From assembly GCA_023897205.1 (NCBI GenBank), contig JAHWDD010000003.1, positions 5,397,665 through 5,461,664 on the forward strand: 64,000 nucleotides of DNA. Direction: 5' to 3'. Positions 27,001 through 39,701 of this stretch are shown here, one piece after another (within the stretch, counting starts at the first letter, position 1; each line of letters begins with the position of its first letter). The position numbers and the translations under genes are program-made. Source of the stretch: Exophiala sp. HKRS030 (lineage: Eukaryota > Ascomycota > Eurotiomycetes > Chaetothyriales > Herpotrichiellaceae). The notes beneath the pieces were generated by a model that was given only the letters and a program-made list of their open reading frames with translations, made no database searches and had not been told where the DNA came from.

Positions 27001-29246
27001 GAGCGTGAGGTCTTGATCACCGGCAGACATGCCAACAAAGCGAGACCTCCCAGCACGCGCATGGGGAAATGGTATGGCTGGCCTTGTAGTCACTTACGGG
27101 TGGGTGGAGGTTTGGATGTGCTGATGGATGCCCTCTGTGGTAAAACATCAAGGTTTGTGGCCAAAAATGAAGGGAGACAGATAAAATGCTGCAGTATCTT
27201 GAGGATTGAGCAATGTCCGGCCATATTAGATGCCCGGTGATTCGACGTCGAGATTCAGGGACTCAGGAGAGCTGATATTTTTGACTTGAAAACATGCCAG
27301 TCCACCGTATCCTTGCCGTTCAGACATGTCAAAATAGGTAAGCGGAATATTCTGAGTCTAAAAGGAAGTTTCAAGGTTTATCTGATGGCACTTATGCGAA
27401 AGGCCGATCTGTCTCTATGCAGGCACCTGAGTAGGCAGCAGAAGATTGGTCGCGCCTTGTGCCGCATTGCAGACAGTGCCGCACGATTTGTGAGTCTTAA
27501 AGAGGAGCGCGTGCTTACCCGGACATCTGGTCCGAACTGATCGCTGCCAAAAAGACGGGAACACGAAGTAGGCGGACTCTCAAAACACTGATCTTGTCAT
27601 CAACTTCAGAAACGGTGGACCTCGACGGCCCACGCTTTAACTTCGGATAAGGTTGTTCTTGAATCAACAAGAGATGTTATCTCGGATGAAAAATCCAGCG
27701 TTGAAATTTTGCTACTGAGGTCGTCGTGACTTGAGCGGTCAGTTCTCCCTAGGACAAGACCATTTAGGTATGAAGCCCATCTCCCCTGGTGACCCTTACC
27801 CTGTGCATGGGAGGTCCGCCCATACTCTATATCGATGACAATGTGGAATTAGGCTCGAAACACGTCCAGCGAGGTCCATGGAAAGTGGTCAGCTAGGATG
27901 ACAAGATCGGAGACTGAGAAGGACAGGGCGATCGTGTCGACCTGTGAGGCGCTGAGTGGTGGGTGCTGACATTTCCGGCTCGATCGACCGTGAGAGACGT
28001 CGGGAAAGGGGTCAGATGAGAATTCAGGGAGACCGTGCATGATGTAGACCACTATTTGCCAGTAGCCACAGTCGATATGGCTGAGCTGTGCGCTCAAATC
28101 ATCTGCAAGGTTTCTTGCGATCGAGCTAGCCAGGGCCTAAGGGGTACAAACTAGACGAACAAGATCTGTTCAGATCTGTGGAGAATGCCTGCTAACATAC
28201 AAATGCAATACCAAGGTAGGTTGAAGGATGAATGAAGATCGCCGGAAATAGGCAACTTCAATCGAGACCTTCTTAAGGAAGGCATTTTGAGAGGAAGGTT
28301 TAACCAATCAATTTTTTAGCGTGAGAGACACCACTTTTGGGGACACGGGTTGAAATCTAAACATCATGACTTTGGAAAGTGGACTAGTTAGTTGTTGAAG
28401 GAGACTTCCGTCCATTGTGCGATCATTCGGGTCAAGCCGAGACTAAAAGACGCCAGTCGTACCTTTTTTATGGTCGGAAATAATTTCCAGACGGGCTCAC
28501 ATTGTCACGCTAGTTGAGATCACAGTCAAAAGTCCCAAATGGTAAAGATGGTAAAGATGGGAAAGGCCGGCTGTTTGTGTTGAGTCTTACTTTTTTCAGT
28601 CACGATCAGGGTCACTCTACTCTGTCGTGTTCAAGGGAAGACGGGTGAATGTTTTTCATCCATCGACTCGGGTGTTGCATCCGAGTCCATGTCAGATTCA
28701 ATTGATTTGTCAAGTGCCTGAGCTCCTGGCCACCAGGCAACTGCTATACTGGAGTTCGATATTTGGTAATAGTAACATAAGAGAAGATGGAGAGCTGAGG
28801 AGTGTCGGTTACTGTGCTGTAGGTCCAAACGTAGCCACCAGCTGGCAAATCCATTCCGATTCATCGCCCCCAACAGTAAATGTTTCTGCGTATCTCTGCA
28901 TAAGATTCCCGATCCCAACGCTGCGTAATATCACATGATCGTATTCTCAAGCCCGAGTAGATCCCTTCCAACCATGGCCCGATTATGTGGTGCAACTCCG
29001 TATCATCCCAATCATTTCATCGCCATCGAGACCAAATCCAGCCAAGTCCAGAAGCTTGGCATGCCGTATATCCGGGTTTGATGCAATGTTTCTTTTAGAG
29101 AACAAGGCTCCGCCAATATGCTTTTTGATAACCAATAACACGCTATGCCATGCCGACAAAGTAAATTGGAATAGAACGTAGAAGGACAAGTGAAAACAAG
29201 TTTTGGACCGCTTTGGCCCCGGTAGGTAGACATGTCTTTCGGAGGC
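24014..29246. other. Gene-poor stretch, likely right border of the cluster
   Basis: About 5.2 kb with only short overlapping ORFs in all frames and no recognisable domain. I saw no transposase, reverse transcriptase or long repeat. Small features are a direct repeat around 26808-26833 containing the palindrome TGGCTAGCCA twice and a short tandem repeat near 28539-28560. It probably contains decayed sequence between the accessory cluster and the core genes. Confidence 0.5.
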
Positions 29247-29714
29247 TCAGCGAGTCTTTGAGAAAGTTCGAACGTCATCGTTGGTCACCATGGAGACCTT
29301 TCGCCTGAGGGTTCGAGTCTGGTCGAACAAGCCAACATAATCTTTGAGATCATTCCGGGCTTGTTCAGAAAGTTTGGGGCTGTGTGGTCGAGACGACAAA
29401 GAGAGAGAAAGAGAAGTTGATGAGGTGGTTCTATGAACCGAAAAGTCGTAGGCTGGTGGTAGAGTGAAGCCGTTGGTGGAAGATGAAGACCAAGAGAAAC
29501 GGGAATGTTGATGATGGTGTTGTTGGTGTTGGTGTTGGTGTCGTGTTACGGAAGCCATCGAGGCAGTGTCAGAGAATGAGGATGATGTGCTGGGAGAATC
29601 TGGTGAACCCACGAAACGGTCAAGTTGGGTTAGACGACATGCTGAGGAGCAGAATGCAGTGCCATTGGTCTGTGCGTCGCAGGACAAGCAAAAGTCCCCC
29701 AGGGTGAAATCCAT
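29247..29714 (-). CDS. Ecl1-like small zinc-binding lifespan/stress protein
   Basis: Small protein of 155 residues starting at MDFTLGDF (29714); an in-frame ATG further upstream at 29810 would add 32 unconserved-looking residues. The N-terminus has a short Cys motif (DFCLSCD, then FCSSACRL) like the Ecl1 family, whose fission-yeast members extend chronological lifespan and respond to stress. A low-complexity His/Gln and Ser-rich middle follows. The C-terminus has a conserved-looking helix (DYVGLFDQTRTLRRKV) like that in filamentous-fungal relatives. It stands alone between two gene-poor stretches. The family call rests on the Cys spacing and the C-terminal helix, so it is probable rather than certain. 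Confidence 0.6.
   Translation of the reverse strand: MDFTLGDFCLSCDAQTNGTAFCSSACRLTQLDRFVGSPDSPSTSSSFSDTASMASVTRHQHQHQQHHHQHSRFSWSSSSTNGFTLPPAYDFSVHRTTSSTSLSLSLSSRPHSPKLSEQARNDLKDYVGLFDQTRTLRRKVSMVTNDDVRTFSKTR
29510..29548. repeat. CAN-type repeat coding for His/Gln tract
   Basis: Trinucleotide-like repeats (GTT/GGT on plus, CAA/CAC/CAT on minus) encode an alternating His and Gln tract inside the Ecl1-like protein. Such tracts vary in length between strains. Confidence 0.7.
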
Positions 29715-32700
29715 CTTGTGTGACAAGAGGCTTGATTGAATTTTGGTTGCAACAGCAGGAGAAGGATTGTTCAAGGGTAACACTTTATAGTAGTTGGACT
29801 GAGGAAGCATCCAGAGAAGGACGGAAAGTGTCCAAGTATAGGGTGTGGCAGTGGTGGAGAAATGGGAGTTAATGGATGGTCACGCAGACTGGCCGGTTGC
29901 TCATTGTCTGACAGGGCTGACGTTTGATACTCGAAAGATGATGGTGTGAAGCCAGGTGATCTCAAGTCGAGCGAGCAAGAAGAAGGTTTCAGAGATTGAC
30001 GTCGGCTATCATGAGTTCAGGTCAGAGGTTCAGAGGTCAGAGGGTGAAGGTGGAAGTGTGTCTTGAAAGGTGGCAGTGGGTGGTCATGGGGGGAGGGATG
30101 GGGTGGTAGATAAAGAAAATGAAAGTGAAGATGGTGGAGAAGCAAGAAATGGAGATGAGATGAAAAGATGGAGGAGCATGGATCTGGATGGATTGCATGG
30201 ATGGAAGATGAACCAACAGGCAACTGGAAGAGGGAAGGTGCAACCTGCAGGCCAGTCGATGAATTAGTCGAGGATTTAGTCGAGGACAGTTAGTCGAGTG
30301 GGGAAGTCGCTTGTCGGAGTAGGCGTAGGCGTACGGAGTCGACGTACTTACTGTACAGTACTCCGTAGATGTAGGCGTTGGTGTCGGCGTCAATCATCGA
30401 GTGTGGACAGAGCACGACAGAGGATGCAGGAAGCACACACCCACCTACTGTACCTTGGACTCGTACTTGGAATCGTAGTCGAGGACTCCATCCTCCTGCG
30501 GGAGACTGTGGATCAGGGCTTGCTGAAAAGGCTGCAACCAAAAAGAGGGGAAAGGGCGTCAGTAATGGAACTAACTACTGTAGTTGGTTGGAGCCAGGAT
30601 GGACGTGGAGGCTGAGGAAGCTGATCTGGCTTGTGTAAGATTGTGTGAATGAGAGTGTGAGTGTGAGTGTGGGTGTGGGTTGGGTCAATAATGGGTGGGT
30701 GTAGAGGGTAAAAAGTCCCATGGCCCATGGATAGAACGGATGGGTGCAGAGAGGCCGAGGGGGTCCTTACCTAGGCTACAGGCTAAGGGCTACGGAGGCT
30801 ACAGTTACTCAGTTACTCGGTAGTAGGCAGTAGGTAAAGCCCAGTGACCCCGTAAGGCGTGGGCCGTGGGCATCATCACTCCTGAATCCTGAGTTGCGTC
30901 GATCCAAGAGCTGGGGTATGACCTGACATTGACCAAAAACCCTTGGACTACTACTACTACTCCGTACTAGGTGACTACGGACCTACACTGAACCCTTTGC
31001 AGGTGGTGGCGTGAAAAACACCATCGACTCCACTCTAACCACAGAGGTACAGGCACACAGCTAGTGGGTTAGGTGGCACTACCAAACCACACGCCCACAC
31101 ACGCCCACACACGTCCTTGGGCTAGGCTACTCCCTAGCATCCAAATCCCAGGCTACTCCGCAATCCACACAAGGCATCCATCTCAATTCATCCATGGGCA
31201 ATGCGCCGTTGGCACTCACCACTCACTGGGCAAGGAGTCATCGACACTGAGGCTTGGAGCTGGGCCCTTCGACCTCCACGTTACAAGGTTGGGCTGTAGT
31301 GCCTGCATGGACCCGCTCCACACCCTGCAACAGATGCCTGATCTCTATTCTCTCTAGGTGTCTCTCATCACTCTATTACTGGGCTACTGCCCGCTGCCCA
31401 GCCAGTTGGCCAAGGGGCCTGCAGACCCCCCTGGCACTTATCGTGTCTCCCTTGGAAGCCTGGCGAGCCTTCCCACCTCAAGAGTCCCCCACTGCCCAGG
31501 CCACCACACAGCCTACAGGCATCAGCGGCAGGGAGACGCCCGCTAGCCTTCATGCTCAAGGGGCTACTCTCACACTGGTCCAACGACTCCCAAAGACATG
31601 CCAATCAGATCACTTCGTCGACTTCTCGCTTCAAGGATCAACTCACGCCATCAAGGCACACACCCAATCCCACTTGATTGTTGGACTGGCGCCCTCTCAA
31701 CTTGAAGCGAGTGTGTCCAGACGATAGACTGTCAGAGTTTCCTCCACGTCCTCACAGAGTCACAGTAGCACCAACTGAGGTGTCAGAACAGACGCTCAGA
31801 CCATCATACTTGCTGCACGTTGTGGGAGTCTGCAGCCCCATTTACAGTACTTCATTCTCTATCTCTTTGATGCTAGCAACCGTCTCTGCTTGAATGAATC
31901 GTCGTCTCTGTATAGGAACGGGCCTGCCGGGAAAAGAGGGAACGGCCGCTCTTGCATGTCCTCAGTCCCAGTCCTTGCACGCACCAACATTCCAGATATC
32001 TGGCCTTTTTGAGTCAACATTTCATAGGCATAATAAATCCAGTCCTCTGTGTTGACGCCCTTGATTGGTGGTCCTTTTGATCAGCACCAAGCTCGTAACC
32101 AGAAAAGATGCCACCTCAGCCGCGATAGTCATCTAACCCTAAGCCTCTAGTTCCCCTAGCCTAACGAAGAGGAAGAAAGCCTCGACATTCTTTGACTTGG
32201 TTGACTGACGCAACTGTGAAATTGCCTACTCCGTAGACGACACAACCGCCTCATGGTGGTTGAGACTAGTGGAGTAATTCTTCCTCGCAATCCGAGTGCA
32301 GCTTTGCTCAAGCCCAGGTATCACGAATTTGCAGCCTGTGATGCCATCTGGTGCTATCTCCAGATTCTTGAACGCAGCTGACATGGGCGATAGGGCGGGA
32401 CCATCAACTAGTCATCTGCATCTCCCATTCGCCAAGTTGCGCATGATTCTCCACACCATCAAGATTTGTTCTCCAGGGTGTGCATGCACCGACGAGGTTT
32501 AGAGAATGTCAGAGTTTTGGAAAGCGTGGGATGCCATCTTTCTCAATAATCCACAGCCACGACACATTCGCACTTTGTCAAGGCCAGACCTCTAGACCTT
32601 GATTCCTCGAGGCACACTCGCTAAGCCCATGCCCAACAGGCTGAACACTGAGCGCTGGACGGCGGACAAAACGGTTTACGGGTTTCCTTTGCAACAATGG

Positions 32701-35700
32701 TTTCTCCGCTCCGGGCGCCGTCCACAAAATAATATGTCAACGCATGAACATCCTCCCGAGTCCCGGGTTCCGACGCACGACAGGTCAGAAAAATATCCTT
32801 GCCCACATGGTACACTGACAGATGCATGGACGCTGTTCTCATTTGTAATCATTAGCCTCATTGTCTCTCCTCCAAGTGGCAATTTCTTCAAGCTCAAGGC
32901 TGGAGACTCAATCTTCAGGCTCGAGGTAATCAATGAGAGATTATCTGACCGAGCGTGCACGGCTGCTCAAGATTTTCCACGCAAGGCACGGTACGTCGGT
33001 GGCCCGGCTCGTCTAGCAGCTTCATGCAAGGGATACTTTTTTCAGCAAGAAAACCCACATCAGCGCCAACCCAAAATTCCTTTTCGAATCTGCATCCCAA
33101 GAGTCAGAATGGGAAAGGCCTTGATCAAAAACAACCACGCTTCGTGCCTTCCTCTCATCGACCCACGAATGAGACTTGAACTCTGACAGGGAAAGAGCCG
33201 TTCAACTCCCTCGGTTTGGTGCAGTAGCGTTGGAGTTCCTTGCCCACGACGCTTCTGCAGGCACCTGGGCCAGAGGCAACAACTGCTAGCACGGCAACTG
33301 CGGACGCTACTAATCAGCGCGCTAGTACTAAATGGTGATGGATTGTGGAACTAGCATTAGTGGGGTGGGGTAGCGTCGACTTTGCTGCATCCTCTGTGCC
33401 AAATTAGATCTAGTTGATAATTAGCACCGTCATTCCTCTCCACCTTCTCCGCTTCCCGAGGTCACTAACCTGAATTACGTTAGTCGATAATTATTTGATA
33501 TTCTGCGTCAGTGTCACTCTGCTTTTGTGTGCGTTTGGAACGACAGCGTCGAACCATTGGCAACGACCTTGTGTCGACTGGTGACTCGTCACTGGTCGTG
33601 CTGGGCCTCGTAGATGCCCGAGTCTTGACTTTTATGTGCAGATTACATCTAACATTGATGAGATCCTCGTCCCTATCCTCGCTGCCGCTGTCGCTCAATG
33701 TTGATCATTGCACTGACCAGAGTTGACAACAATACATGGACAATCACTGGAAGAAATGAAGTGACGGCTTCCAGCCTCCACAGATCTGATTCATCATATT
33801 CTCCAAAGCCCTGTCATATTTTACACATCACGAACGGGGCGTTTCCCTCCTCGACTCGTTCGCGGCCGCCTCCATACTTGCTCGGGAGTCGTCATTAAGG
33901 TAGCCGAACACCTTCGCGATAGTGCGTGTCCGCTAAGTTACTACTCACTGATCGCGGCTACTAAGACCTCTCGCACCTGTAACGTATGCTCTATCAAGTA
34001 GACACCAATCTCGCTTGCCCCAGGTGGCATCAGCAAAAACGTTGTTACTCCGGACTTTGGATTTAGTACTGTCCAGTGCTTGAAGGCGGGTCGCCGGTGT
34101 TCCCTGTGCGGGCATGCGATGGTCTTAGACCACATGAGACTCTTGCACTATTGAAAACGCGCCATCACTGAAAACGACTTGCAGACGACGATATCCTGAA
34201 CAATGATCAATCAATGTCTGTGGAGTTCCGTAGGCGAATTAAGCCACCCAACCCCGCGAAGACCAAGGATATTCGCTCCTCGTCTAGCACCGTACTCCGT
34301 TCTTGTGCTGGATTGGTGCTAGGCTCTGCCCAGTATGATTGTGGTACTTGGCGTTGTCTGCTCAAGACAAGGCCATCCACGGTGTAAGAATCTTGGGTGC
34401 TGAGACTCGTGCTTAACCGTGGGCGAGGCGGGATGGGCACAGTTCAATATAATTGCTTTTGTGCCCGGGTCGCATCATCAAGCGCAACTGCGGAATCAAA
34501 GCCTGAAGGGGACCAGTAGTCATTTGCTAATTCCAGTGATGGTGCTTGAGGACTGCTCGACAAGCCGCCCAAGAGATTTCCCCAGACTCCTCGTATCCCC
34601 ATCGGTTCCAGGGATGGAGGCTTGGGTCTTTGGCGCTAAGCATCTCCTAAACCAGACCGACCAACGGATAAATTTTCAGCTAATGGTTGTTAATCGATCG
34701 AAGCCTTGGTTACCCATTGCGAGCTAGGTCTTCACAGGCGCAGAGGGGCAAATTTGAGGACGACTGCATTGCATAACAGTATTGGAAGATCAACGCTAGT
34801 CTCATTCGCCAGAAATGGCGTTGGATGACAATCTTGCCTTTAACGTCAGTGCTCAGAGCGTCACCTACTAGTTGGTCCCATCGAGTCCCACAAGTTCAGT
34901 TGCAAACACGTGAAGCAGACACAATCTCACACCATTTTGGCATTCCCGGGCTTAGAGCCGTCACAGGATTTGACATAATATCAAGAAAACCCTCGTCACA
35001 AGGTGTGCGAGCTAGTTTCTTCGATTACTATGCTCAGATCATGGACCGAAATCATCCACAAATACGAGCTTAGAAGAAGCTGCTCCTGCTCCAGAGTTGT
35101 CACGGGTCATCCCCCACGGATTCGGTCGACGGCGAGACCGCTGTCTGCGAGCTTTGGGCACTCCAATATGTCTAATGGAAGCAGTTGCATGGGTAAGAGA
35201 GATTATGGGGGAGGCGAGGCTAAGGGCCGAAGATTCCTTTCTCCGAATCCCAACACCACATGTACATAGATGGCTATCATGGTCTCAGTATTGTATCCCG
35301 GGATAGGACAGGCCAACCAACAAGTGCTTTACCTATCGGTGCAGCGCAATACGGCGCAAGGTAATCCCGACCTCTCCAAGCGAATATTGTGTAGACAACG
35401 AGTAATGCTCCGACTAAAACTAGGTGGATGGGGAGAGCTGAGTAGGCCCGATTGTCTACTCCTCATCTTAGGGAGGATTGAATGCTCCGTCCGCACCTTG
35501 ATCACACTACAGTCCGCACAGCTCTCACCACATTGTTCAGATCCTTATCTCTACCGTTCACCCCCACGCCATTGTGTCAATGAAACGGGCCAGACTAGTT
35601 CATCGTGCCAACCATGCCAACCGTGCCAAACTTTGCCATTGGTCCACCCGTGCACGGACTACCCAACTAAACTGCCACAACCACACATTTGCAGCACAGA

Positions 35701-38054
35701 AATCAGGACACAGAACACAGAACACACCAGATAGCACATTGCAGCATCTTTGAGAAAACAGGATGTCACAAACTCTGTGCGGTTAGACTTTGTCTAACCG
35801 TCACTGTGCAGGGTGTTTGCATGTTGTTGAACTATCAGTCAAGAGCCGTGAAAATTCCCGGCTAGCCATGTCGAACACTTGAGTATCCAGCATGCCGCCG
35901 ACCCTGTCCCTGTCCCTGGAAATGAAAGGGTTTCGAGTCGATTTGCGAGTCTCACGATTCATGAACCAGATGCGCGTGATCAGATTGGCCGCTCGATCAC
36001 GACACTTTGTCTTTCTTTTCCCTCACACAAGTGGGAAGTTTTTCAAAGTGTCTGGAGGAGACAAGCGCGACCAATTCTGGACGAACAAATCTTGCAAGTA
36101 CTGTACGGAGAAATAAATGATTCCATTGCACTAATGGACATTGTCGCTAGCCTCTTCTCTACTCCTAAGTCGACGTAGAAAGGAGAAGCTCGGAGTTCAT
36201 CGCCCACACATCGGCCCATGACCTAGGATCCCGCCCCTCTCCTCGCCCTGGCTTGGAGACGAGCGATACGGGAGTACGGAGTATAGGTCAAAGGTCCTCA
36301 GTTTGAGCGAGCATCACAATACAGAATGCAATGCTGATATGATTACAGATCTGGGTTGAATAAAATTTAGTTATGCAACAAGGTCTCCACTGGTGTTTTG
36401 AAACGCACAAAGCTCCGGCCCTTTCTTGACCATTAAGATTTACACCTGGCCTCTCACCGGCTGCTGATCTCCGAGCGTCCCTCACCTCAGCGGATGATCG
36501 ACCAGTAGCTCAACAATGTCAATGGTGGAGTCCACTCCAGGGAAAATAGCGAATGTAAGCACGATCAGCACGAGCCTTACCAAGTCGAACTAGCACTAAG
36601 CACCAACCCTACCATTGACGGTGCTCGAGCACGCAAGACTGTCGATTACAATTGTCATTTCGCTACACCCAGATCAAATCCTGCGTACAGTGCATAGACA
36701 GATGTGAGACGCAAAACTTGCTGACCAGGATCCAAACATCATGTGCCAGATGTGTTTTGGCCAAGGACTAGCAACCAAGTCTCTCCGCGCCGTGCAAGTT
36801 TTGAGAATGGATGATTTCTCCAGGTGGGCACGCCATGGCATGGGTACAGTAACTAGCTAGCTACAAGGTGGGTAGGGCCGTAGCGAACGCCTGGCTTCAA
36901 ACCTAGGGGTCCACTGGCTTGCCGCAGCTGATACACAAGTATCCGCAAGCTTGAAGACCACTCGAGCTGCTGGTTTTGGTGTGGATGATACGGATGCTGA
37001 TCATGATGATTACTGCACTCCCTATGTTGCTTCAGTGATACCTTATCAACAAGCCCATGGAGCAGAATCCCAGCCTGGACAAGACCGTCGCGCAGGTATC
37101 GTCGAAATGCGGGTCGCTATCGATATCTGAAGACTGTGTTCGGAATCAATGTGATCATAACGATTTCTGAACGCAGCGCTGTTTCGATCGCGACTTATCG
37201 ACTCCTGTCTCGGCGGCGGCAAGCCTGGAAATTCAATCCCTTCAAGGCTCATTCAACTTCAGTCGCCTGTTGGTGCTGAGCGATTTCAAGGTCAAACGTC
37301 CACTTTCTTCTGGTCAATGCCTGCAATGATGAGGAGGTGGTGCTGATCACCGCCAGGGATGATCAAAAAAGGTGAGCAGTCCATGGCAAGGGGTCTCACT
37401 GTGGTTGCCCGCAGGCGTGATCGTCTTGTTGGGAGGAGGCGTGTGCCATGGTTTTCTTAAGATCAGTCTCCGCTGAAGACAAGGTCAGAGGCCAACTCAG
37501 ACACCATAGACCAAAAGCAAATACATATCTGACTTCAAGCATTGATTGTATACTGATATATCGAGTGCTCGCCTACCAAGGTTATTTCAGAATATGTACA
37601 CTGTCTATACCTGGGATGATACATCCCTAGTGGTGAGGCACCGGGTTGCGTTTGAGATGTAGCAAACGACTTTTGGACTCTATCCCCTGGTCCGAAGTCG
37701 CGGTCCAGCTTGACCAACACAAGCAGGTCTATACAAAACCACCGCAAAGTACTTAACTTCTCGATTCGAGATGCAGAAACGTGGTACCGGAGCGAGTGCG
37801 CTGACGTTCAATAGAATATCATCTGACCTCAAAAACTTTACCAGAGTCGTGACACATTTGTTGAATTCGTGTCCTGACCATGAATGACACCTGGCTGTGG
37901 AGCCATCGCACACAAGTTTTCGACCTCGTCGACTGGGTCGATCGCACAGGATCAACTTTGAGAGGCCGCCTGAAGGCAGCAATCATTGGAAATGGCTTTC
38001 ATGCCAGGTTCATGCATTGTGTTGAATTGGACACACATATTGTGGTAAGTTGAC
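29715..38054. other. Long gene-poor region with low-complexity DNA
   Basis: About 8.3 kb between the Ecl1-like gene and the abhydrolase. It contains purine-rich stretches (30000-30280), GTGA/GTGG repeats (30645-30685), CACACGCC repeats (31085-31115) and several copies of the 9-mer TACTCCGTA or its complement. Open frames of up to 195 codons (for example 32599-33186) are present, but none shows a known domain. The part just left of 29900 is probably the long 5' leader and promoter of the Ecl1-like gene. No RNA gene was recognised. Confidence 0.5.
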
Positions 38055-39701
38055 TCACGATTGGCCCTTCCGCTCGATGATCTCGACTCCTCCAACGCCT
38101 CCAGTCTTCTTGCCCTTACTTCTTTTTACCACATCTTCCATCTCACTTAGCATCACTTCGTTAAATTCCTCAGGAGAGTCCAGATAGACATGGTGGCCTG
38201 CTTTTTTAATTATAACAACTTTCGCACCACCCTGATCCCGAGCGATATCTTCCGCTGAGGCATTCTTCAACACCTTGGCTCTCTCCGCATCAATAGACTT
38301 CTTGGCTGCGTGTCCGCCTTTGACGTCCATCCAGTCATTCTCACCGTACATAAGGACAACCGGAATGCCTGTTTCCCGGACTTGGCCATTTTCAGAAAGA
38401 GACGTATTTGATGCGTGCGGGGGTAGGAGTTGCCTGCCAACGCCATGAATTCGTCGGATCAGTGGACTTCTTGCAAAAGCACCAGGTGCTAGGATATATG
38501 CTAGCGCATACTCGCCGCTGCCTCTGAGTCTGAACAAACTATAGCTGTAATCATGAAGGGCAAGAGCTTCTTCGGGAGGTAGGTGGCTGAACCGCCGACT
38601 CGTCCAACCAGATACTAGTCGAGGACCAAGGGGGCCGGACCACCTCACAAAACTGAAGGGACTGATATTTGCGTCCCAAAGATAAGTCAACCACTTAGGT
38701 AAGGGGCGACGAGGAGCGGGAGCATCACCATCATCATTTACAGGTATACGATTCGGGTTAGCTTTTTGTTCTGCCTTCTCCGCCTTTTTGCGGGCATTGA
38801 GGAAGTTGTTATTGTCCGCATTGGTAGTCGTTTGAGTCTCCTGATCCTGTGTAAATTCATTCTGCAATGTTGAGTGTGGTGGCTCAGGCATGGCGGCTTG
38901 AACTGCATATGGGTCTTCAGGAATACCGACGGGAGAGGCAAGAATCAACTTGTTGAGTCTGCCGGGATATTTCAGTGCATAACACACCGCCATATAACCA
39001 CCCATGCTGTGTCCGACAAGGGTCATTTTGTCGATATTCTTCTTGATTCGCCATTCCTCCAGCGCATCAATAAACCACGCCTCTGCTTCTTTGATTTGTT
39101 CTTCTCGAGTCTTTCCTTTGAGTTTAAATGGTGGACGCGAGGAACGACCCATTCCTAGCATGTCCAATGCATATAACTGCCAACCAGGCGCACGCGACAA
39201 GGGCTCAAAGTTCTTGTAGAAAAACCCGAGTCCTGCTCCATAACCGTGAAGAATGACCAAGTTGTGATCAGGTTGTTCTCCTGTCCGTTGGACGGAAAAT
39301 TCATTCAAGGCTCTGTTTTTCCCAGAAAGAGGAACCATTCGAGAGTACCATGTTCTTGGACCGTGAGGATCGGTGATTGAGTTTGTGGTCACCGGGTGCG
39401 CCTTAGCCGTATGGGATGTGTTGAGGGATGTCGTAGATGGATTGACGGACGGAGGCTGGGAACCGGTTTGAGTATGGGTTGGGGGACTTTGTAGGTAGGG
39501 AATGTGGGAGAGTACGGCATGTTCAGCCTGAGCAGCAGGTAAAGCACTCCACCATTGACTGAAGCCCTCTTTGTAGCCCAACGGAAACAAATTATCGAAT
39601 CTACTTCGCCTGGGATTTTCCGCCTTTGCTCGCTGTGAAGCAAGAGGGCTCTGCTGGGTACGATGGACTTCGCTGTCGCTTTCTGCAGCGTCCGTAGACA
39701 T
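38055..39701 (-). CDS. Alpha/beta hydrolase, Cld1/ABHD4-ABHD5 type
   Basis: Predicted acyl hydrolase of 548 residues in one exon. Relatives include yeast Cld1, the mitochondrial cardiolipin-specific deacylase, and animal ABHD4/ABHD5. The first 130 residues are Ser/Pro/Thr-rich. The hydrolase core then shows the oxyanion-hole region LHGYGAG (about 151-157), DMLGMGRSSRP, the nucleophile elbow GHSMGG with Ser near 232, and the C-terminal HHVYLDSPEEFN that matches the family HxxxxD acyltransferase-like motif with the catalytic His. The middle insert (about 280-345) is low-complexity and polar. It is intact. The next gene upstream is the Spo7-like gene, divergent with a 1.1 kb spacer. Mitochondrial location is inferred from the family only. 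Confidence 0.85.
   Translation of the reverse strand: MSTDAAESDSEVHRTQQSPLASQRAKAENPRRSRFDNLFPLGYKEGFSQWWSALPAAQAEHAVLSHIPYLQSPPTHTQTGSQPPSVNPSTTSLNTSHTAKAHPVTTNSITDPHGPRTWYSRMVPLSGKNRALNEFSVQRTGEQPDHNLVILHGYGAGLGFFYKNFEPLSRAPGWQLYALDMLGMGRSSRPPFKLKGKTREEQIKEAEAWFIDALEEWRIKKNIDKMTLVGHSMGGYMAVCYALKYPGRLNKLILASPVGIPEDPYAVQAAMPEPPHSTLQNEFTQDQETQTTTNADNNNFLNARKKAEKAEQKANPNRIPVNDDGDAPAPRRPLPKWLTYLWDANISPFSFVRWSGPLGPRLVSGWTSRRFSHLPPEEALALHDYSYSLFRLRGSGEYALAYILAPGAFARSPLIRRIHGVGRQLLPPHASNTSLSENGQVRETGIPVVLMYGENDWMDVKGGHAAKKSIDAERAKVLKNASAEDIARDQGGAKVVIIKKAGHHVYLDSPEEFNEVMLSEMEDVVKRSKGKKTGGVGGVEIIERKGQS

Noticed and set aside
32599..33186. A 195-codon plus ORF in the gene-poor region
   Set aside because: No recognisable domain and overlapping open frames on both strands; probably chance.
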